DNA of 64,000 bases from Anisakis pegreffii (taxonomy: Eukaryota > Nematoda > Chromadorea > Rhabditida > Anisakidae): positions 1 to 64,000 of the forward strand of contig JAPYMA010001186.1 of NCBI GenBank assembly GCA_035041965.1, given 5' to 3'. The position numbers and the translations under genes are program-made. Each line of letters begins with the position of its first letter. The stretch's first letter is position 1. The notes under the pieces are model-generated. The model worked only from the letters and a program-made list of their open reading frames with translations. It ran no database searches and was not told where the DNA came from. Below are positions 50,301-63,281 of the stretch, in pieces.

Positions 50301-53300
50301 GTTGTTCCGAAAATAACTATAAAAACTCATGAGTTGAAGGAGGGTACTAAACATCACGTTTTGGTAAATCATGATGACCCAATGTTTCGGATTAGCCCCT
50401 ATGCACCTAAGCCAAAAGAAGGTTAGTTAAGGGAGTTCCACGGGAAAGCATTGTTCTATCGAAATGACCAGCGCCAAAACATGCCATGCCATTCGATTGA
50501 AGGAGATTGAAGAGCGAGCGATTGTTTACTTCCAAATGATTGGATTCCCAACTTTGAATAATGCATAAAATTCTAGAAATACTTACAAATCTTGCCCATA
50601 ACTGAGCATAAATGAGTCCAAAATTAAACGATGCTAAGTACGTGACCAACCCATGTCTGTATTCATTAACTGACTCAAGTTTCATAATTCCAAACTGATC
50701 GGTTAGTCGTCATTCAATCAGTCAAAAGGGACGATCGAGTTTTGGATCAATTTTTGCCCAGTACCATTTCAGTTTGGTCAAAACTTGCCTGTTCGACCCT
50801 CAAAGGATAAAATTTATGTGGATCTGAAATTATCAATGGTTTAAAGTAGCTAGTGTTTCAGGCGTAATTTCGTCGTTTTATTATCAACGTGCAATGCATT
50901 ATTATGTCGAATTATATTGCTACCTTTGTGTGCATTGTGCATTGCATTTTACGGTATTGAACTGCCTCATCAAGGCCCCAATATGCCGTCGAGTTTGGCT
51001 GCGCTTTTCTTCAACTGCATGTTGCTGTTCTCATTTGCAGGCATATTTTGTGCTGTTAGCTCGTGTACGTTTGCTGATCTCCTCTCCGTTTCATCGAAAC
51101 CACTCAATTTACGATGGATATTTTCGGATATCAAGTTAACTACTGAAAATAGCAGAAATACCATAGAAGATTAGACAGGAATATTTATTATGGATGCATC
51201 GTTTTCGGGATTTCTGAAAAAAAAACAGATTCCATCCTTCATAACCTCGCATACAGCATTGTTCTACTAGTGATATTTTCGTCGATATTCACTCAACAAA
51301 CAACGGAGATAACTAACGAATGCTAAACAAAGTCGCATGAGAGATCATAGAAAATCAATGGTAGCTATGCGAGGAAGTGGGGTGATGAATGTCCGAATGA
51401 TACTCATCTTCATAACTGTTTTCTTCAATCAATCTATGTTGAGCTTTGATGTTCACAAAATTTTAGACCTAGTGTTAAGATTGCAAATGGCATTCGAAAT
51501 AACGAACGGTTTAATCAGCTCTGCATTGGGAGTGCTATCATTTTTGATCGCTTGCCTTCCCATCGATATTCTCGCGATTTCTACATCAATTTCAATCCTC
51601 ATTTGGTTTGTTCCATAGTTTTCAGAGTGCCTTTTTGAATTTGAATGATTATCTGGTGCATTAGCATACGGTGAATATTTGAAGTGTATTTCAGGATATT
51701 TTAAACCATACTTCCGCGAACCTTCTTCACTGAGTACCATGCTATGAGTCGATTCATGAGGACGATTTACCAAAGAGTGTCGATTGTTTCACTAATTTCA
51801 GGTTAATAAATCTAACACCTGGACTGTTCGATTATGCGCTCATATCATTTCTGATGTGGTCTTCTTATCAGATATCATTCATGACGACAGTTTTATTGAT
51901 GAATCTCATTCGAAGTTCGTTTAAAGCAATGTTCATCTCACTGACATTCACTGCTTCGTCAATCGTCTACGCAGGAGCATTTCTAAGGTTCTCGACCGTA
52001 ACCGATTTTTCAGCAATTAATTTTTTCCTGGGAGAACAGCTGTTTTGCACTGATATTTATTGTAAAACTGTTGTAGAGTCCACAGTTGTATTAGACTTTA
52101 TTGAAACCAACTAGTAGACAATACAATGAAAAATATACACGGAATGAATTCTACTACAAAACGCTCTGCTTATATACAGTTGCTGCTTATATACCGATCA
52201 AACATAAAGATCAATTACAACGAATATCACAATTCATGTCAACCATTGATATTTGATCACATTGATCATATCACAACAAAAACCAACGGTATTCATTCAA
52301 AAATGTCACAAACTTACAACTAGTGTTCGTCAAAGAGCAACTTGATGGCCAAGAGAGGATCCCGTTGAAGGGAACCTGGACCAAGAACTTAGGAAGCCAG
52401 ATTTTTCGGTGCATACTTCCCCGAAAACACCAATCACAAAACTGTTATACCTGCTCTGAACGGTATTCAGGGAATTATATTCCTACCTCTCGCTCTGCAA
52501 CCTGAGAAATTAATAGCAATAAATGTTTTCACTGCCGCTTTTGTCTCGTTTTATTGCACTGTCAGTTCAGTTGGAATAGCATCGACGCTATGAATCTATA
52601 CTTTCTCTTCGCAAAAATTTTTTATTCATTGGTCAAATTGGTTAACCTCATTCAGAAATTGGTTAACCTGATTCAGTTTACCGATTAGAATCTCATCCAA
52701 AACATTGTTAAGGTCACCGCGTAGTTACGCATCGATCAGTTCCTCGATATATTATGGTACGTATTTGAGTGTTTATCATTATTTATCATCAATATTCAAC
52801 GCTCAGTTTGTTGCATCAGTCAACACAACAAGATGCTTGCAAAATGACGCAACTCCATCGGGCGATTTTTGCAGGTCAATAATAATCTCATTTCCACTCG
52901 TGAATATAATAGTTGTTGAATTTTCAATCTCGGTGATAATTTGATTAAAAAGTATTCATATCAGATCGTCATTATGTCAGATTTATGCTTCTCCCCAGGA
53001 GAGAGTTTTCCCTCATCGATACTTTATCATCAAACCGATATTAAGTGCACCTCAGTACTTTATGTGGTGGTTCCCCTCAGTCATAAGTCCAAGATGAGTC
53101 GGAATTTTGGGCCTAAGTCGAGGTTTGAGCTGCTAAGCAAAAGTGATCACGATGCAACTGGCTGTTATAAATCACCGAGATACCGCTGAGTGCATGTGCA
53201 GATAATCCGGAACAATGGCGATCAACTTTCTTTGACCCTTGGCCCACCTTGGCTAACATTAAGATTATGGCAGAATCGCTTATTTTCTCCTAATAAATCA

Positions 53301-53616
53301 CTATTTGACAGACGCGCTCAAGAGAAGGCAGAAAAAATTCAAGAGTTGAGTGTTATTTTGTAAAAGTTATCCTGTTTTCGCCTGATCCGAAAAGTGTTCC
53401 ATTTATCAAACATAATTCATTAATGATTATTTATACTGCAGGTGGAATAATGGAAAAGATTATTTGGATGAGATCTACGCTGAAGATGAATACAACATGA
53501 ATATGACGCTTTGCTTGGTTGGTATAATATTTTACATGATCAGTTTAAGCGTAATTGTGATCGTTTGCTATCGTGGCTCAGTCGTTCGTGATGACTGTAA
53601 CAAATTGAAACGATAG
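47322..53616 (+). CDS. ABCG5-like half-transporter with a degenerate nucleotide-binding domain
   Basis: Half-transporter of the ABCG (White) family: cytosolic nucleotide-binding domain, then a six-helix membrane domain; relatives move sterols or lipids. Exons with matching phases: 47322-47422, 47757-47849, 48309-48445, 48805-48922, 49158-49349, 49554-49634, 49789-49874, 50113-50246, 50862-about 51125, about 51227-51316, 51802-51987, 52713-52756, 52820-52874, 53442-53616. Exon 1 (FLNDVSLEIHSDEIHGI) and exon 2 make Walker A GVAGSGKTS. Walker B reads VLILMDDP; the D-loop is GIDALC. The order of landmarks follows ABCG5 closely (NGYPCPNNENP, ETSKR, IVYAGAFLR, NTTRC). Membrane segments include LCRIILLPLCALCIAFYG and LVGIIFYMISLSVIVIVCY. 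Odd: signature, Q-loop, catalytic Glu and switch His are all altered (see findings). The border between about 51125 and 51227 and exon 52713-52756 are least certain. The 5' end with the start codon is not found; exon 47322 needs a phase-2 exon before it. Confidence 0.85.
52065..52308 (+). repeat. 240-bp dispersed repeat, copy B
   Basis: Matches 16155-16384 in the same orientation, with shared blocks TTGTAGAGTCCACA, ACAAAACGCTCTGC, TATATACCGATCAA and GATCATATCACAACAA. It lies in the ABCG-like intron between 51987 and 52713. Confidence 0.8.
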
Positions 53617-56600
53617 TAGCACTCAATTTGTTCATCATGTCTTATATGCTTTTGATTATGTAAACGACACTTCCATCGTTCATTTCTAATTCTATCAATC
53701 GCTTTGTCATTATCAATGAGTATCGAGATGTTGATGTGATCAATGACATTCATACATGAAAATATCGAATGAAATTTCGGTTCGATCAGAATCCGACCGA
53801 ATTCACGACCTAAGATTTTTTCAAAGTTCGGTTGCCTGAACCAACTTCAAAATTCTTCACTCGGTATCCAAATCCTGGATTCCGATTGGAATTCGGATTT
53901 CAGCGACGAAACTTGGGTCGCATATCTTCACTGTAAAAAAATAATGAATATTTTTGCTTTCCGTCGATGATAAATAATAAATTATCATGAACAGGTGTAA
54001 ATTTATGTCACATTAACAAGCCAATAGACAGGGGTGACCATGAACACATTATTTTTCATGGACAGAATCGCTAGCTCTAGAAGTGGAGCGTTGTAGAAAA
54101 TGAACCAAATTTGATGGTTTGTTCTATTGCAAGTTTAATAATTTCATCAATTTTTATGCACACCAATGTACTAATTCTTCGAATATTCAAAAAACCTGTG
54201 GGTATGACGGTTCACTTGAAGCTCTTAATTGCAGGAAATTGCTTACAGTTAGACTGAAGAGTGTTAAGTTTCCGACTTTCTATTGTACATGTCCTGATTC
54301 GAGGAAAATGGAAGGGGAGAAAATGGTGGAAAATATACTGTAGCAGGTTTCTATAAAAGGATTTATGGTATGAAAAGGCCTTGAAACATTGTCGCATTAA
54401 TTGTTGGGCAAGTGAAGGCAATTTGAACACGATCGTCAGTTAGCGTTTGTAAAACTTAAAGAAAACATTAGAAAATCATTCGCTCGAAGTGAAATCAAGC
54501 AGCGAATTTGCAATTGAAAAGGAAAATGTGGTTCTGGTGTCGGAGAGCAGCTAATAAAAAAAGAGACATTTTAGATTGAATGCTATTTGTTGACTGTGAA
54601 TAAAAACTCCAATTAAGAAGCAATAGGTAGTATAGATGTGAAATTTTCAAATTAAATGATCAAATTAATTTCCACTGCTATTCAATAAATGCAAAATCAT
54701 AACATGTTTTTTCTAGGGAATGGATGAAATGTCTTATGATCAGCAAAAAGTTTGATGGTGAAAGGAATTTTTTGTAATCGATAGAAAATCCACACTATTA
54801 GTGAGAATTTATTTTTCGAGCGAAGCAAGTATTGCAATTTGATGATCAACAGAATTGCTTAAGCTGAAGAATGATCGGGCTGAATTAAGGACACGACGGA
54901 GGGAAACCTTATAAACTGCAAAAAAGTTTTCGCTGGAATGACCAATTTACAAGTTTTTTAATGTTTAATATATCAATCAAGCCTTTCCAGATGGTTTTTT
55001 GTACTCTGATTTGATCAACGATTTGATCAGTTCACCAATACTACGAGCAAGAATCACAATGCAGTGATCATAAATAATTTTTATTAATGACTGTCCAACC
55101 ACGGTGTGGAAACAATCGCTTTTTATGAATAGTCATTCGAATGTTGAAAACTCCAACACGTTTCATCAAATTTTCCACAAACAGAGCGAAACAATTGTTG
55201 AGAATCTAAACGATCTGAAAAATATGCGTGTTGAAAACAGAACGAAAATTACGGAATATGTTTGTTAAATTAAGCGAAGAAAAGGAAATTGGAATTAATG
55301 GACGGGATACGACGAATAATGCGCGGATAAGAAAAAGAAAAAGGAAATTAATTTAGAATTAATCAAAAACTCCGGTTACTCATATATTATGAATGAATGA
55401 AGGACGGGATACGACTGAGGGTAATGGAAACGATAAATAGCGTGCATAAAATAGCATGAATGATTTATCAACCGAAACCGTTCTAGCATTGGCACCTACT
55501 CATCAGTGGTAATGATAATTTCACTCAGTTATTTAAGAATACGAACAAGTTTTGCAATAAAACAGCTTTGTGCATAACTAACTTCATTCTGCAACTTCGT
55601 ACCGTATCTATTTATATATCAGTCGACTATTCATTACGGGCAAAATCATGGCTTTATTTGGTGTTGTTATCAATGTTATTATCATTGTTAATGGTTGTTG
55701 TGTAGTGATCAAATGAGCATACGTGATCTGCTGATTTGTCTATGAGTTGTCTGTCGTCTATTGTTAGAAATTTACATACAGAAAGCTCTATATAAGGGCG
55801 AGATTTCATTGTCTTGATCGTCTTGGTTTGATCCTAAGTAAAGGCTTGCTTCGTCGTCTAGGGTCGCTCGTCATCAGTCTTCAACGACATAACAATGGTG
55901 CTATTAAATTATTGTTTTTGTTATTATTATTGTCATCCTTGTATATCCGTTCACTTTCATCAACGGAGAGAACTGGTTTCGTATGATGACAAAAGATGAA
56001 TAAGAAAAGATTGAATACGATGTTCACATGAATAAATAATTTGGATGTGAACGATACTAAGCGAATGGGAATTCATCGACGAAACCAAAACCTTTTAATG
56101 GTTTAAACACGAATGCTCTTTTCTTGTCATCATTCGATGCAAAGCTATCGTAAGAAAAGGATGTTTTGAATTGACTTTGTTTGTTACTTTGTGCCTCTCT
56201 GTGATTATCCCATTTCATAATATGATTAGTGCTTGGGAATTTCGTTGTATCATTGAGTTGGCTTCGATCGACTGTGTGAGCTCGAGCTTTATTGTCAGCT
56301 TGAGCTTGAGACTGATTGTAAATCTGACGAACCGTTTATTTGGAATTGGCGTAAAATTCAGCAGATTGTCTGATAATTATTCATAAAACCTTATTTCAGT
56401 CACCTTATTTCAATTTCAGTCACCTTTCTTGAGATCACCATATTATGCAGTGTAGCAGATATCTAAATACGAGAATTTAAAATTTCTAATGCATCTATTC
56501 ATTCTACCAAACAATTTACCAATCGGCTATAGAAATGATGAATGGGTGTTATATTCAACGGATGTAATAGCTGTGTAACTGCTGCTTTTTCTAATATTTC

Positions 56601-59485
56601 TCCTCTGATAGCGCTTGATGCTAATGAGCTGTGAAACTCTTAAGGATCTATAAGCGCATACAGTGTATTTTAGGTCCTTCTGAGTCTCACAGTTAGTCTA
56701 AGACTGATCGCACACCTAATCTAAGTCAGTCAGGTGGAAATACACTCAGGTGGGTGCATGTGCAAACTTCTCAAATTGCATAAGGAAAATTGTAAATCTT
56801 TAGATCATTCGAGTGTTCTAGAGCGATTAAAATGCTCTATTGTTCCATATTATTCCAGTGGGCTGCATAGCAAATACTGTATTTTAGATACTGTTCATGT
56901 CCGTTTTTTGGTTATCGTGATTCACTATCAGTTCTCGGCGTCACGTTCCTCATTACAGTGACAATATAAAAAATGAATGATTCAGACTTATCGTCCTCTG
57001 CTAAAAATTTCTTTTATTCCTTCATTCAATCACAGTAAGTAATGAAAGAATTAATTATTGGAATGAACATAAATCAAATGATCAAATAGCTGTGTTGCAC
57101 CCTTTCGAACGGCTCACATTCTTTGTCTTAGTTTGAGTTTGAATTGAACTTTCAGCATGACAATGAGACTTACACAGCTTGTGTGATAGGAAAATGTATT
57201 CGCTTCTGCTTGTTACAAATTATCATATCTTTTGCGTTTTTATTACACCTGTTTTACGTTCACCATTTGATCATGATTGAATTAAGCGGTTTTAGATTAC
57301 GAACCGTTAAATTCTGAATGTTATTATCGGTAGTGGACGGCTTGTGAACGATGAACTGAAAGAAGTCGAGAGTCGTTAATCAGCCGAGCCCTAAGCCCGA
57401 ATCACAATACAATTCTCTCGTAAACTATTGGATAAAATGAGTCACCTAACAGTAGGCATCGCTGATCAATCTGTAGAATATATTCAGTTCAGATATTGTC
57501 ACTACTAAAAAACTTATGGGTGTCGTTGCAAGCAAATAAATAATCTGTGGACAAATAAACCTAGGTTGACCAAAAAAATTTCCACAACAATCATCTCAAC
57601 CCATTTCGTTCGGTCTTAGCTTGGAAGAAAGCTTGAAGCAAAATGTTCAGAGCCTGAACTCAACTCTATCAGCTGCCACATCACTTATTGAATAGGCTGA
57701 CAAGGTGGATCGGTAGAAAGCAATGCTAACATTCTACCCCATTGCAAGCCTTAGCATAAGCATCAGCCTAAGCATAAGTCTAAAAGTAAACCGGAGCTTG
57801 AACCTCAGTTTCATTTCAACGAATAAGATTAAATGACCTTCCTACATGTCGCACTTCATCACAGCTTTGTAGTTCTCTTTCGATCTCATTCAAACATCAA
57901 AATATGATCTACTTTCAATATCAAGTCATTCGTCAATTCCACTTGAGGTTTTCCGGCTTATGGTTATCATTCTTCATTGATCAATGCACTCGAAGCGTTG
58001 ATCCAAACCTTGCCTTGATCCTAAGTTTGAGACTATAAACCAAAAAATTGAGTTAAAAACTTATATGAATTGTCATTAATTGTCGTGTTCGAAGGACAGA
58101 AAGTACTGCACATGGACGTGGCCTTGGCTAGTGCAAATGTTCGATTTGAACTTTCAAATTCATCTTTTTGCTATGAGGAAAGCTTGAAGAAGAAACTGAA
58201 TGTTCGCATCAATAGTATAAATATTATTAGAAATGAATTTAGTCCGTCAAGTTTTATGCATACAATCATTTTAAAGTGATTCACACATCATATTCTATTC
58301 CAGTTTTTTGTTGTCTCAGTGCAAACTCCACTTTTTTGTCCATCCCTCCTTCACTAACCCGTCTGTTAAGCATGAGTTAACTTCTCCTCTGAAACCATTC
58401 ACGCGCATTAGTTGACTCAGCTCGCCGAGAAACAAAATTCAAGTTTTGACATGCTGAAGGTGAACCAACTTTACCGTAAAATCTAAAATTGTTTTCATTT
58501 TTCATCCACATCAAGCGATAAAATTGAATTGGAAATTTTTTTCCCTCATTAGGCACCACTCCACCCTCGTTCCATCCACTGATCGCGTAATAAAATCACT
58601 GAATTCAAATCAAGCGTAAGAACATTCTGGTTCAGAAATGAGATGAGGAGTTTGTACGCGCGATTCGCTGATTTTCTTCGACAGTCTCTGAAGTAGAACG
58701 AATAAGCGCTCATATTAGTTAGAAAATTAGTGACCGTACGAAATTGACACACACTAATGTGTGAGATTGTTCTGGGATAGATTATTTTTAAATGGGCTCG
58801 ACTTGGATGAAGCGAAAAGATTTTCAAAAAGTATTTGCTAGTACTGTACTGATGGTAAATGAAAATAATAATGCTACAGCATGTTGGATAGTGAAAAAAG
58901 TTCGGAGTAATGAAAGCAAGCAATGCATTACCTAATCCAATAATAACAATATTGTTTGAAGATGGTGAGCGTGAAAATTCGTAAAAATGATTTTCCTGTA
59001 TTGTTATGAATGATGTGGTCACTTCTGTTAACAATGACGATGATAATATTAAGGCGGAAAATATCGGAAACTTCAATACGATATCAAGAAATCTATCAAG
59101 AGATGAATGATTTTCTCGGAGAACCGGTCCGCAAGAATGTTTTGATTGTTATTTTATTCAATTCAATCATTGCCGAGTACAGCTTCGGTTGAACTTTTTT
59201 CAATAAAACTTTTAAAATTTTTGCGTTGTCTGCTTCACTTCTATATGTCTGCTTCCTCTATTCAAAATTATTCATTGTCAATATGTTTATTTAAAATTAG
59301 TATTGATGAAATTAACACTGTATTTCTATTCATTTATTCAAGTCATCAGTCATTCTTTAATTTACACACCTAATTTCTTATCATTACAATTGTTCATTGT
59401 TCGAATTGATCATTTGCAGAGATCAGTTTTAAATGATCCGTTCGAAATCAGTTCAATAAATTTACTAAAGTATCATTTTTATCAA

Positions 59486-59486
<1 letters not shown>

Positions 59487-59557
<71 letters not shown>
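59487..59557. repeat. Long (ATT)n microsatellite
   Basis: About 71 bases, close to 24 uninterrupted ATT units, followed to about 59640 by degenerate TTATCATCG-type triplets. Long pure runs like this are usually length-variable. The poly-Asn, poly-Ile and poly-Tyr open frames here are artefacts of the triplet. Confidence 0.97.
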
Positions 59558-62097
59558 CATTATTATTGTTAGTCTTATTATTATCATCGTTGTTATCGTC
59601 GCTATCAGCATCGTTACTATCAACATTCTTTGTACCCTTATCACCAAGATTGATCATCCTCATTAACCGTTGAGTTTGAAATGAAATTAAGCAAATTCAT
59701 AGTTGTTAAACAAAAATCACAGAATAATAAAGATGCCATTTGATTTTAGTGCTAGAAACGCGCAAGTATTATCGCATGATTGCATTCCTTTTTATGACAA
59801 ACATGATTGATTCTTAGTTCATTTGAAATTCATGGCCGAGAGAATCGCTGCTCGCAGGAAAACGATCGCGTTCATAGTTGTTAATGCAATTATCAAAACC
59901 AAAATTTGTTATCAAAGATTATCAAAACTAAAGTTCGTTCGGTCGCCATTACTATTCCCGACAAAATTTCTAAGAAATGAACATTTGATGGATGACCTTT
60001 TACATCAACCGGATACTCGCTAAACCAAATGAGCTGTCATAGATGTCGTTAAGTTTTCACTAACTTTGTTGATTCAGCCGTAACTTCATTCAGTGTCATT
60101 CAATTGTACAATTATATCTTTTCGAGGCCATTGATTAATGCGACTGAATTCAATTTATTTTGATTGTGAACTTGATGTTTTTCATGTTCGATATGAAACG
60201 TAATAACATGAAACATTTTATAATATAAAACATTTTGTTTTATGGACACCATGAAACATTTTTAATAGCAATGACATGATCAATAAAGTGCATCATTCCA
60301 ATCGTATTTCACATCCGTCCCATTAATCGTTCATTAAGGACTCGTCATTTCTGATCTTTCAAGTTCATATAAACTTCATATTAAGTGCTTCCATGTTCAG
60401 TGTACTTCATTTTGCATTTGAGTACGCCCAAAGCATTGAAGGTGTAATATATTTCGCATTGGTAGCTGCCTTCCATCTGGAGTTATCTCCATACTAAAGA
60501 CAGTTATACCAGCGTTTCTTCGACCAAATCAGAATTTACTTATTTTCATGTGCTTATCTCATTTGCTCCACAAAGGGGCATTACATGGACTAGTGGCTCT
60601 CACACCCTCGTGCCGCCCCCTTGATCATATGGTCAACTACCAGTACCCTTCTACTTCCTCCAATAATTTGAGAGAATTCAAAAAATTATTGATTCAGTTA
60701 TCAAGTTCTCTATCAAGAATTCATTGGTGGATTCAAATCAGTGAATTTCTCGCCTTCAAACGAGCATTTTGGAAACATTTTTAAATGGTCATTCGAGATG
60801 AATTATGCAAAAGCGATCGACATTGATTTGCAAACCCCTTCAAATCCCCATGGCATTGTCAACATGAAAATCACTGCTCCTGAGAGTCTCAAAAAAAAAA
60901 AACCTTCACGCGGTTGAAGTCTATGGATCTTGACATAGAGTGTTTAGTATTCATTTTCATTCAGGTTTATTACCGCTTCGATTTATTTTCTTTTATTATA
61001 TTTTATCCTAGTCAGGCAAAAACTTTTGAAACAAACTCAGCGGATAAACTGATGAATGGAAGTGATAGGGAGAGCACTAATTCTTTAAAAACTTCGCTGG
61101 AATTTGACAAAAGAAGTTGCCTTCAAGGGATAAGTTAGGTGAGAATTTTACTAACAGATAAAAGAAGACAGACAATGATCGTTTTCAAAGAGAACACGTT
61201 CCATTGCCTAACCATAAGTTTACCAGAGTTTTCAACAAATATTCAGATCCTCATGTTCGCCAAATAAATAGTCAGTGTGAACGCCCGTCACACCAATCTC
61301 GATTGATCAACGACTAAGCAAGAAAATCGTATAGAATTGCATCACTTGAATTAAGTACGTCAATGTTTCCTTAACGAGTTTTTCAACCACAGAAAGCGTG
61401 TCATTGTGCGAGAGGTCACTTTGAAAGTGGTATCGTTCAGATAACTCAATTATTTACTATTTCATGAATTACATCCCAACTGAATATTCCACTGTCGATT
61501 CTAATGATTTTGTTTGGGTTTGTTTCAAGCCCTTCCCAGTGATTTATTCGTTAATTCGTTAGGTGACTACAATGCATTGCAATCGCATTTCGCTCTGAAA
61601 TTACTTTCACTGAATATTACTTTCAACTTCGTGAATCTTTTCCCGAACTAATTTTCAATCACCCCAAAGATATATTTGTCAACAACGCATCGTCGTGGCA
61701 CTATGCAAAGAATGCGAGAAACATGAAATGTCGCTATCTCCAAACCTTGGCTGGTACAATTTCTGATATCATTTACTTTACCCGAAAAAAACAACAGAAT
61801 ATCGGATTTTTGACTACTTGTTTATGTGTCCACCTAGACCAGAAATGAAACCCCAACCAAACCTACGTTCATCCATAACAACAACATTAACTTCGACCAC
61901 CTTGTATTGAAGAGCATGTAAGGTAAAGATGGCATGATTAAAAGACATGCCATGAACAGAACCTTTTATTTTATATACATTAATCGCTTGGTCAGTTTTG
62001 CAGCTGGCGAATTGCAAAATATCTTACAATTAGATAAAATGATACTTTCGAATATCGTATTTAGTGTTCGCAAAATGTCGACTATTTTCTCAATAGC

Positions 62098-62450
62098 GAG
62101 ATCGGTATTAATACCGTTATTGTTCTTCAATACCGATACGATACCGATATCGAAAAGCAACTTTTGAAATAGTGAAATGTGACTTGTTCAGCACATCTAC
62201 TCAGAAAACAATTTATTTAGCAAATCGCTCACCAAAGCTCAAGAAGTTCAACAAAAAATTCAATTAAAAAACAAAAAAATATTATGAAACTGGTCTCATT
62301 ACGCTTACCTCCATTCAGTGCTCCAGTCGTGATGGCTCTACTACCAAATTCACTTAAAATGCCATGTGTATGAATACCGAAAATAACCACGGATCCTGAG
62401 ATCGGTATCGCTTTTCTAATACCACCATTCGGTATTACCGAGATCTCATG
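62098..62450. mobile_element. Probable MITE with ATACCGAT-rich inverted ends
   Basis: The left end GAGATCGGTATTAATACCG (from 62098) mirrors the right end CGGTATTACCGAGATCTC (to about 62448). Inside both ends lie repeated ATACCGATA motifs in both orientations (CAATACCGATACGATACCG near 62128, GAGATCGGTATCGC near 62399). No coding capacity. Family unknown. Confidence 0.6.
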
Positions 62451-62751
62451 CAAACACTAATCACATTCAAGGCGCCATAACGATTGTTTTTTCTTTCAGT
62501 GTCCCTCTCGCGAAACTAATATACTAAGCAGTTATTAACAAAATGTGTTCGATGTTGTGTAGCTTATAAGAATTTTGAGTCGAACAGATCATAGGTCATT
62601 TCTAAATGGAATTCATTCTCTGAAGAAACGCTGTCTTATGTTCTCGGTTATCGATGGAACCCTCGAAATGCCCCCTCCCAAGTTTTAGAAAATTCTTGAA
62701 ATTCATGGCAGTTTACATCGAGATACTGAGTTGAAGTAAACTTCCTTTGCA

Positions 62752-62780
62752 GTTTGGTGTCTTGTTACAAGACACCAAAC
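62752..62780. repeat. Perfect 13-bp hairpin upstream of acireductone dioxygenase
   Basis: GTTTGGTGTCTTG (62752-62764) and CAAGACACCAAAC (62768-62780) are exact inverse copies separated by TTA. It lies 376 bases before the ATG at 63156. It may be a protein-binding palindrome or a small relic; function not shown. Confidence 0.85.
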
Positions 62781-62995
62781 ATAGTATTCACTGGGTGCAT
62801 CAAAAATTAAAATAATACAGCAAGTTGTTGATTATGAACAACGTACGTAGATGCTAACTTAATTACTTCCTGCTAAAATAAAATGATGAAATAAAGATGA
62901 GTATTTTGACAACTACTAGCAATAGCCACAGGTAATAATCTACTGGATCATTCAGGCCCAAAAAACCAAAATTGCACAGTTTCTATTGGAAGCTT

Positions 62996-63045
62996 ATTGT
63001 TACTGTTCGCCGACAATTCTTGAGTCGTCGGCGAACAGTAACAAT
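62996..63045. repeat. Perfect 19-bp hairpin upstream of acireductone dioxygenase
   Basis: ATTGTTACTGTTCGCCGAC (62996-63014) and GTCGGCGAACAGTAACAAT (63027-63045) are exact inverse copies with a 12-base loop. The arm is GC-richer than its flanks. It ends 110 bases before the start codon at 63156, so it lies in the promoter or 5' leader region. Confidence 0.95.
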
Positions 63046-63155
63046 GAATCGAGACGCGACATCTATTTCATTTCACAAAAGCCGCATTATAATTCGAAAG
63101 GCGAAATGAATCGCAAAAATGCGTTTTTGGCTTAACTTCAGCATTATTTATAAGG

Positions 63156-63281
63156 ATGGTTCAAATTTGGTACATGGAATCATATCCATTCGGTGATCCT
63201 CGTCTACCGCATCACATGTTCCCTCCGAAGAAAATTACCCCTGATGAGATGACCAAGAAGACCGGTGCTCTTTATTTCAAG
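63156..63281 (+). CDS. ADI1: Acireductone dioxygenase (ARD), first exon
   Basis: ARD is the metal-dependent cupin of the methionine salvage pathway; the Fe form turns acireductone into formate and the keto acid precursor of methionine. The exon encodes 42 residues from the ATG at 63156 to a GTAAAA donor at 63282. It begins MVQIWYM, continues GDPRLPHH and ends KKTGALYFK, the highly conserved ARD N-terminus (human MVQAWYMDDAPGDPRQPH, then LGVLYWK). The start is fixed by homology. The metal-binding histidines of the cupin core are in later exons, which are not in the remaining 719 bases; the gene runs past the window. Confidence 0.9.

Larger units (their letters stand above)
53617..63155. other. 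Gene-poor region of 9.5 kb
   Basis: Starts with the 3' region of the ABCG-like gene (AATAAA at 53976-53981). Open frames are short, scattered on both strands and resemble nothing I know. Visible landmarks are an ATTCCGATTGGAATTCGG-type repeat (53.76-53.93 kb, related to 22.7 kb), AAGCCTTAGCATAAGC-type repeats near 57.73 kb, an ATT microsatellite at 59487-59557, an ATACCGAT-rich element at 62098-62450, and two hairpins before the acireductone dioxygenase gene. A single-exon non-coding RNA could not be recognised by eye. Confidence 0.5.

Noticed and set aside
50407..50685. Minus-strand open frame with a hydrophobic stretch and a nearby GTAAGT, looking like a membrane exon
   Set aside because: It lies in an intron of the ABCG-like gene on the other strand, with no partner exons or known similarity.
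58549..59076. 175-codon open frame on the minus strand, the longest uninterrupted frame in the gene-poor region
   Set aside because: It opens with TTG and not ATG, has no recognisable motif, and is low-complexity and hydrophobic in patches without a clear membrane topology. Probably chance in AT-rich DNA.
59448..59663. Poly-Asn, poly-Ile and poly-Tyr open frames
   Set aside because: They are translations of the (ATT)n microsatellite in different frames.
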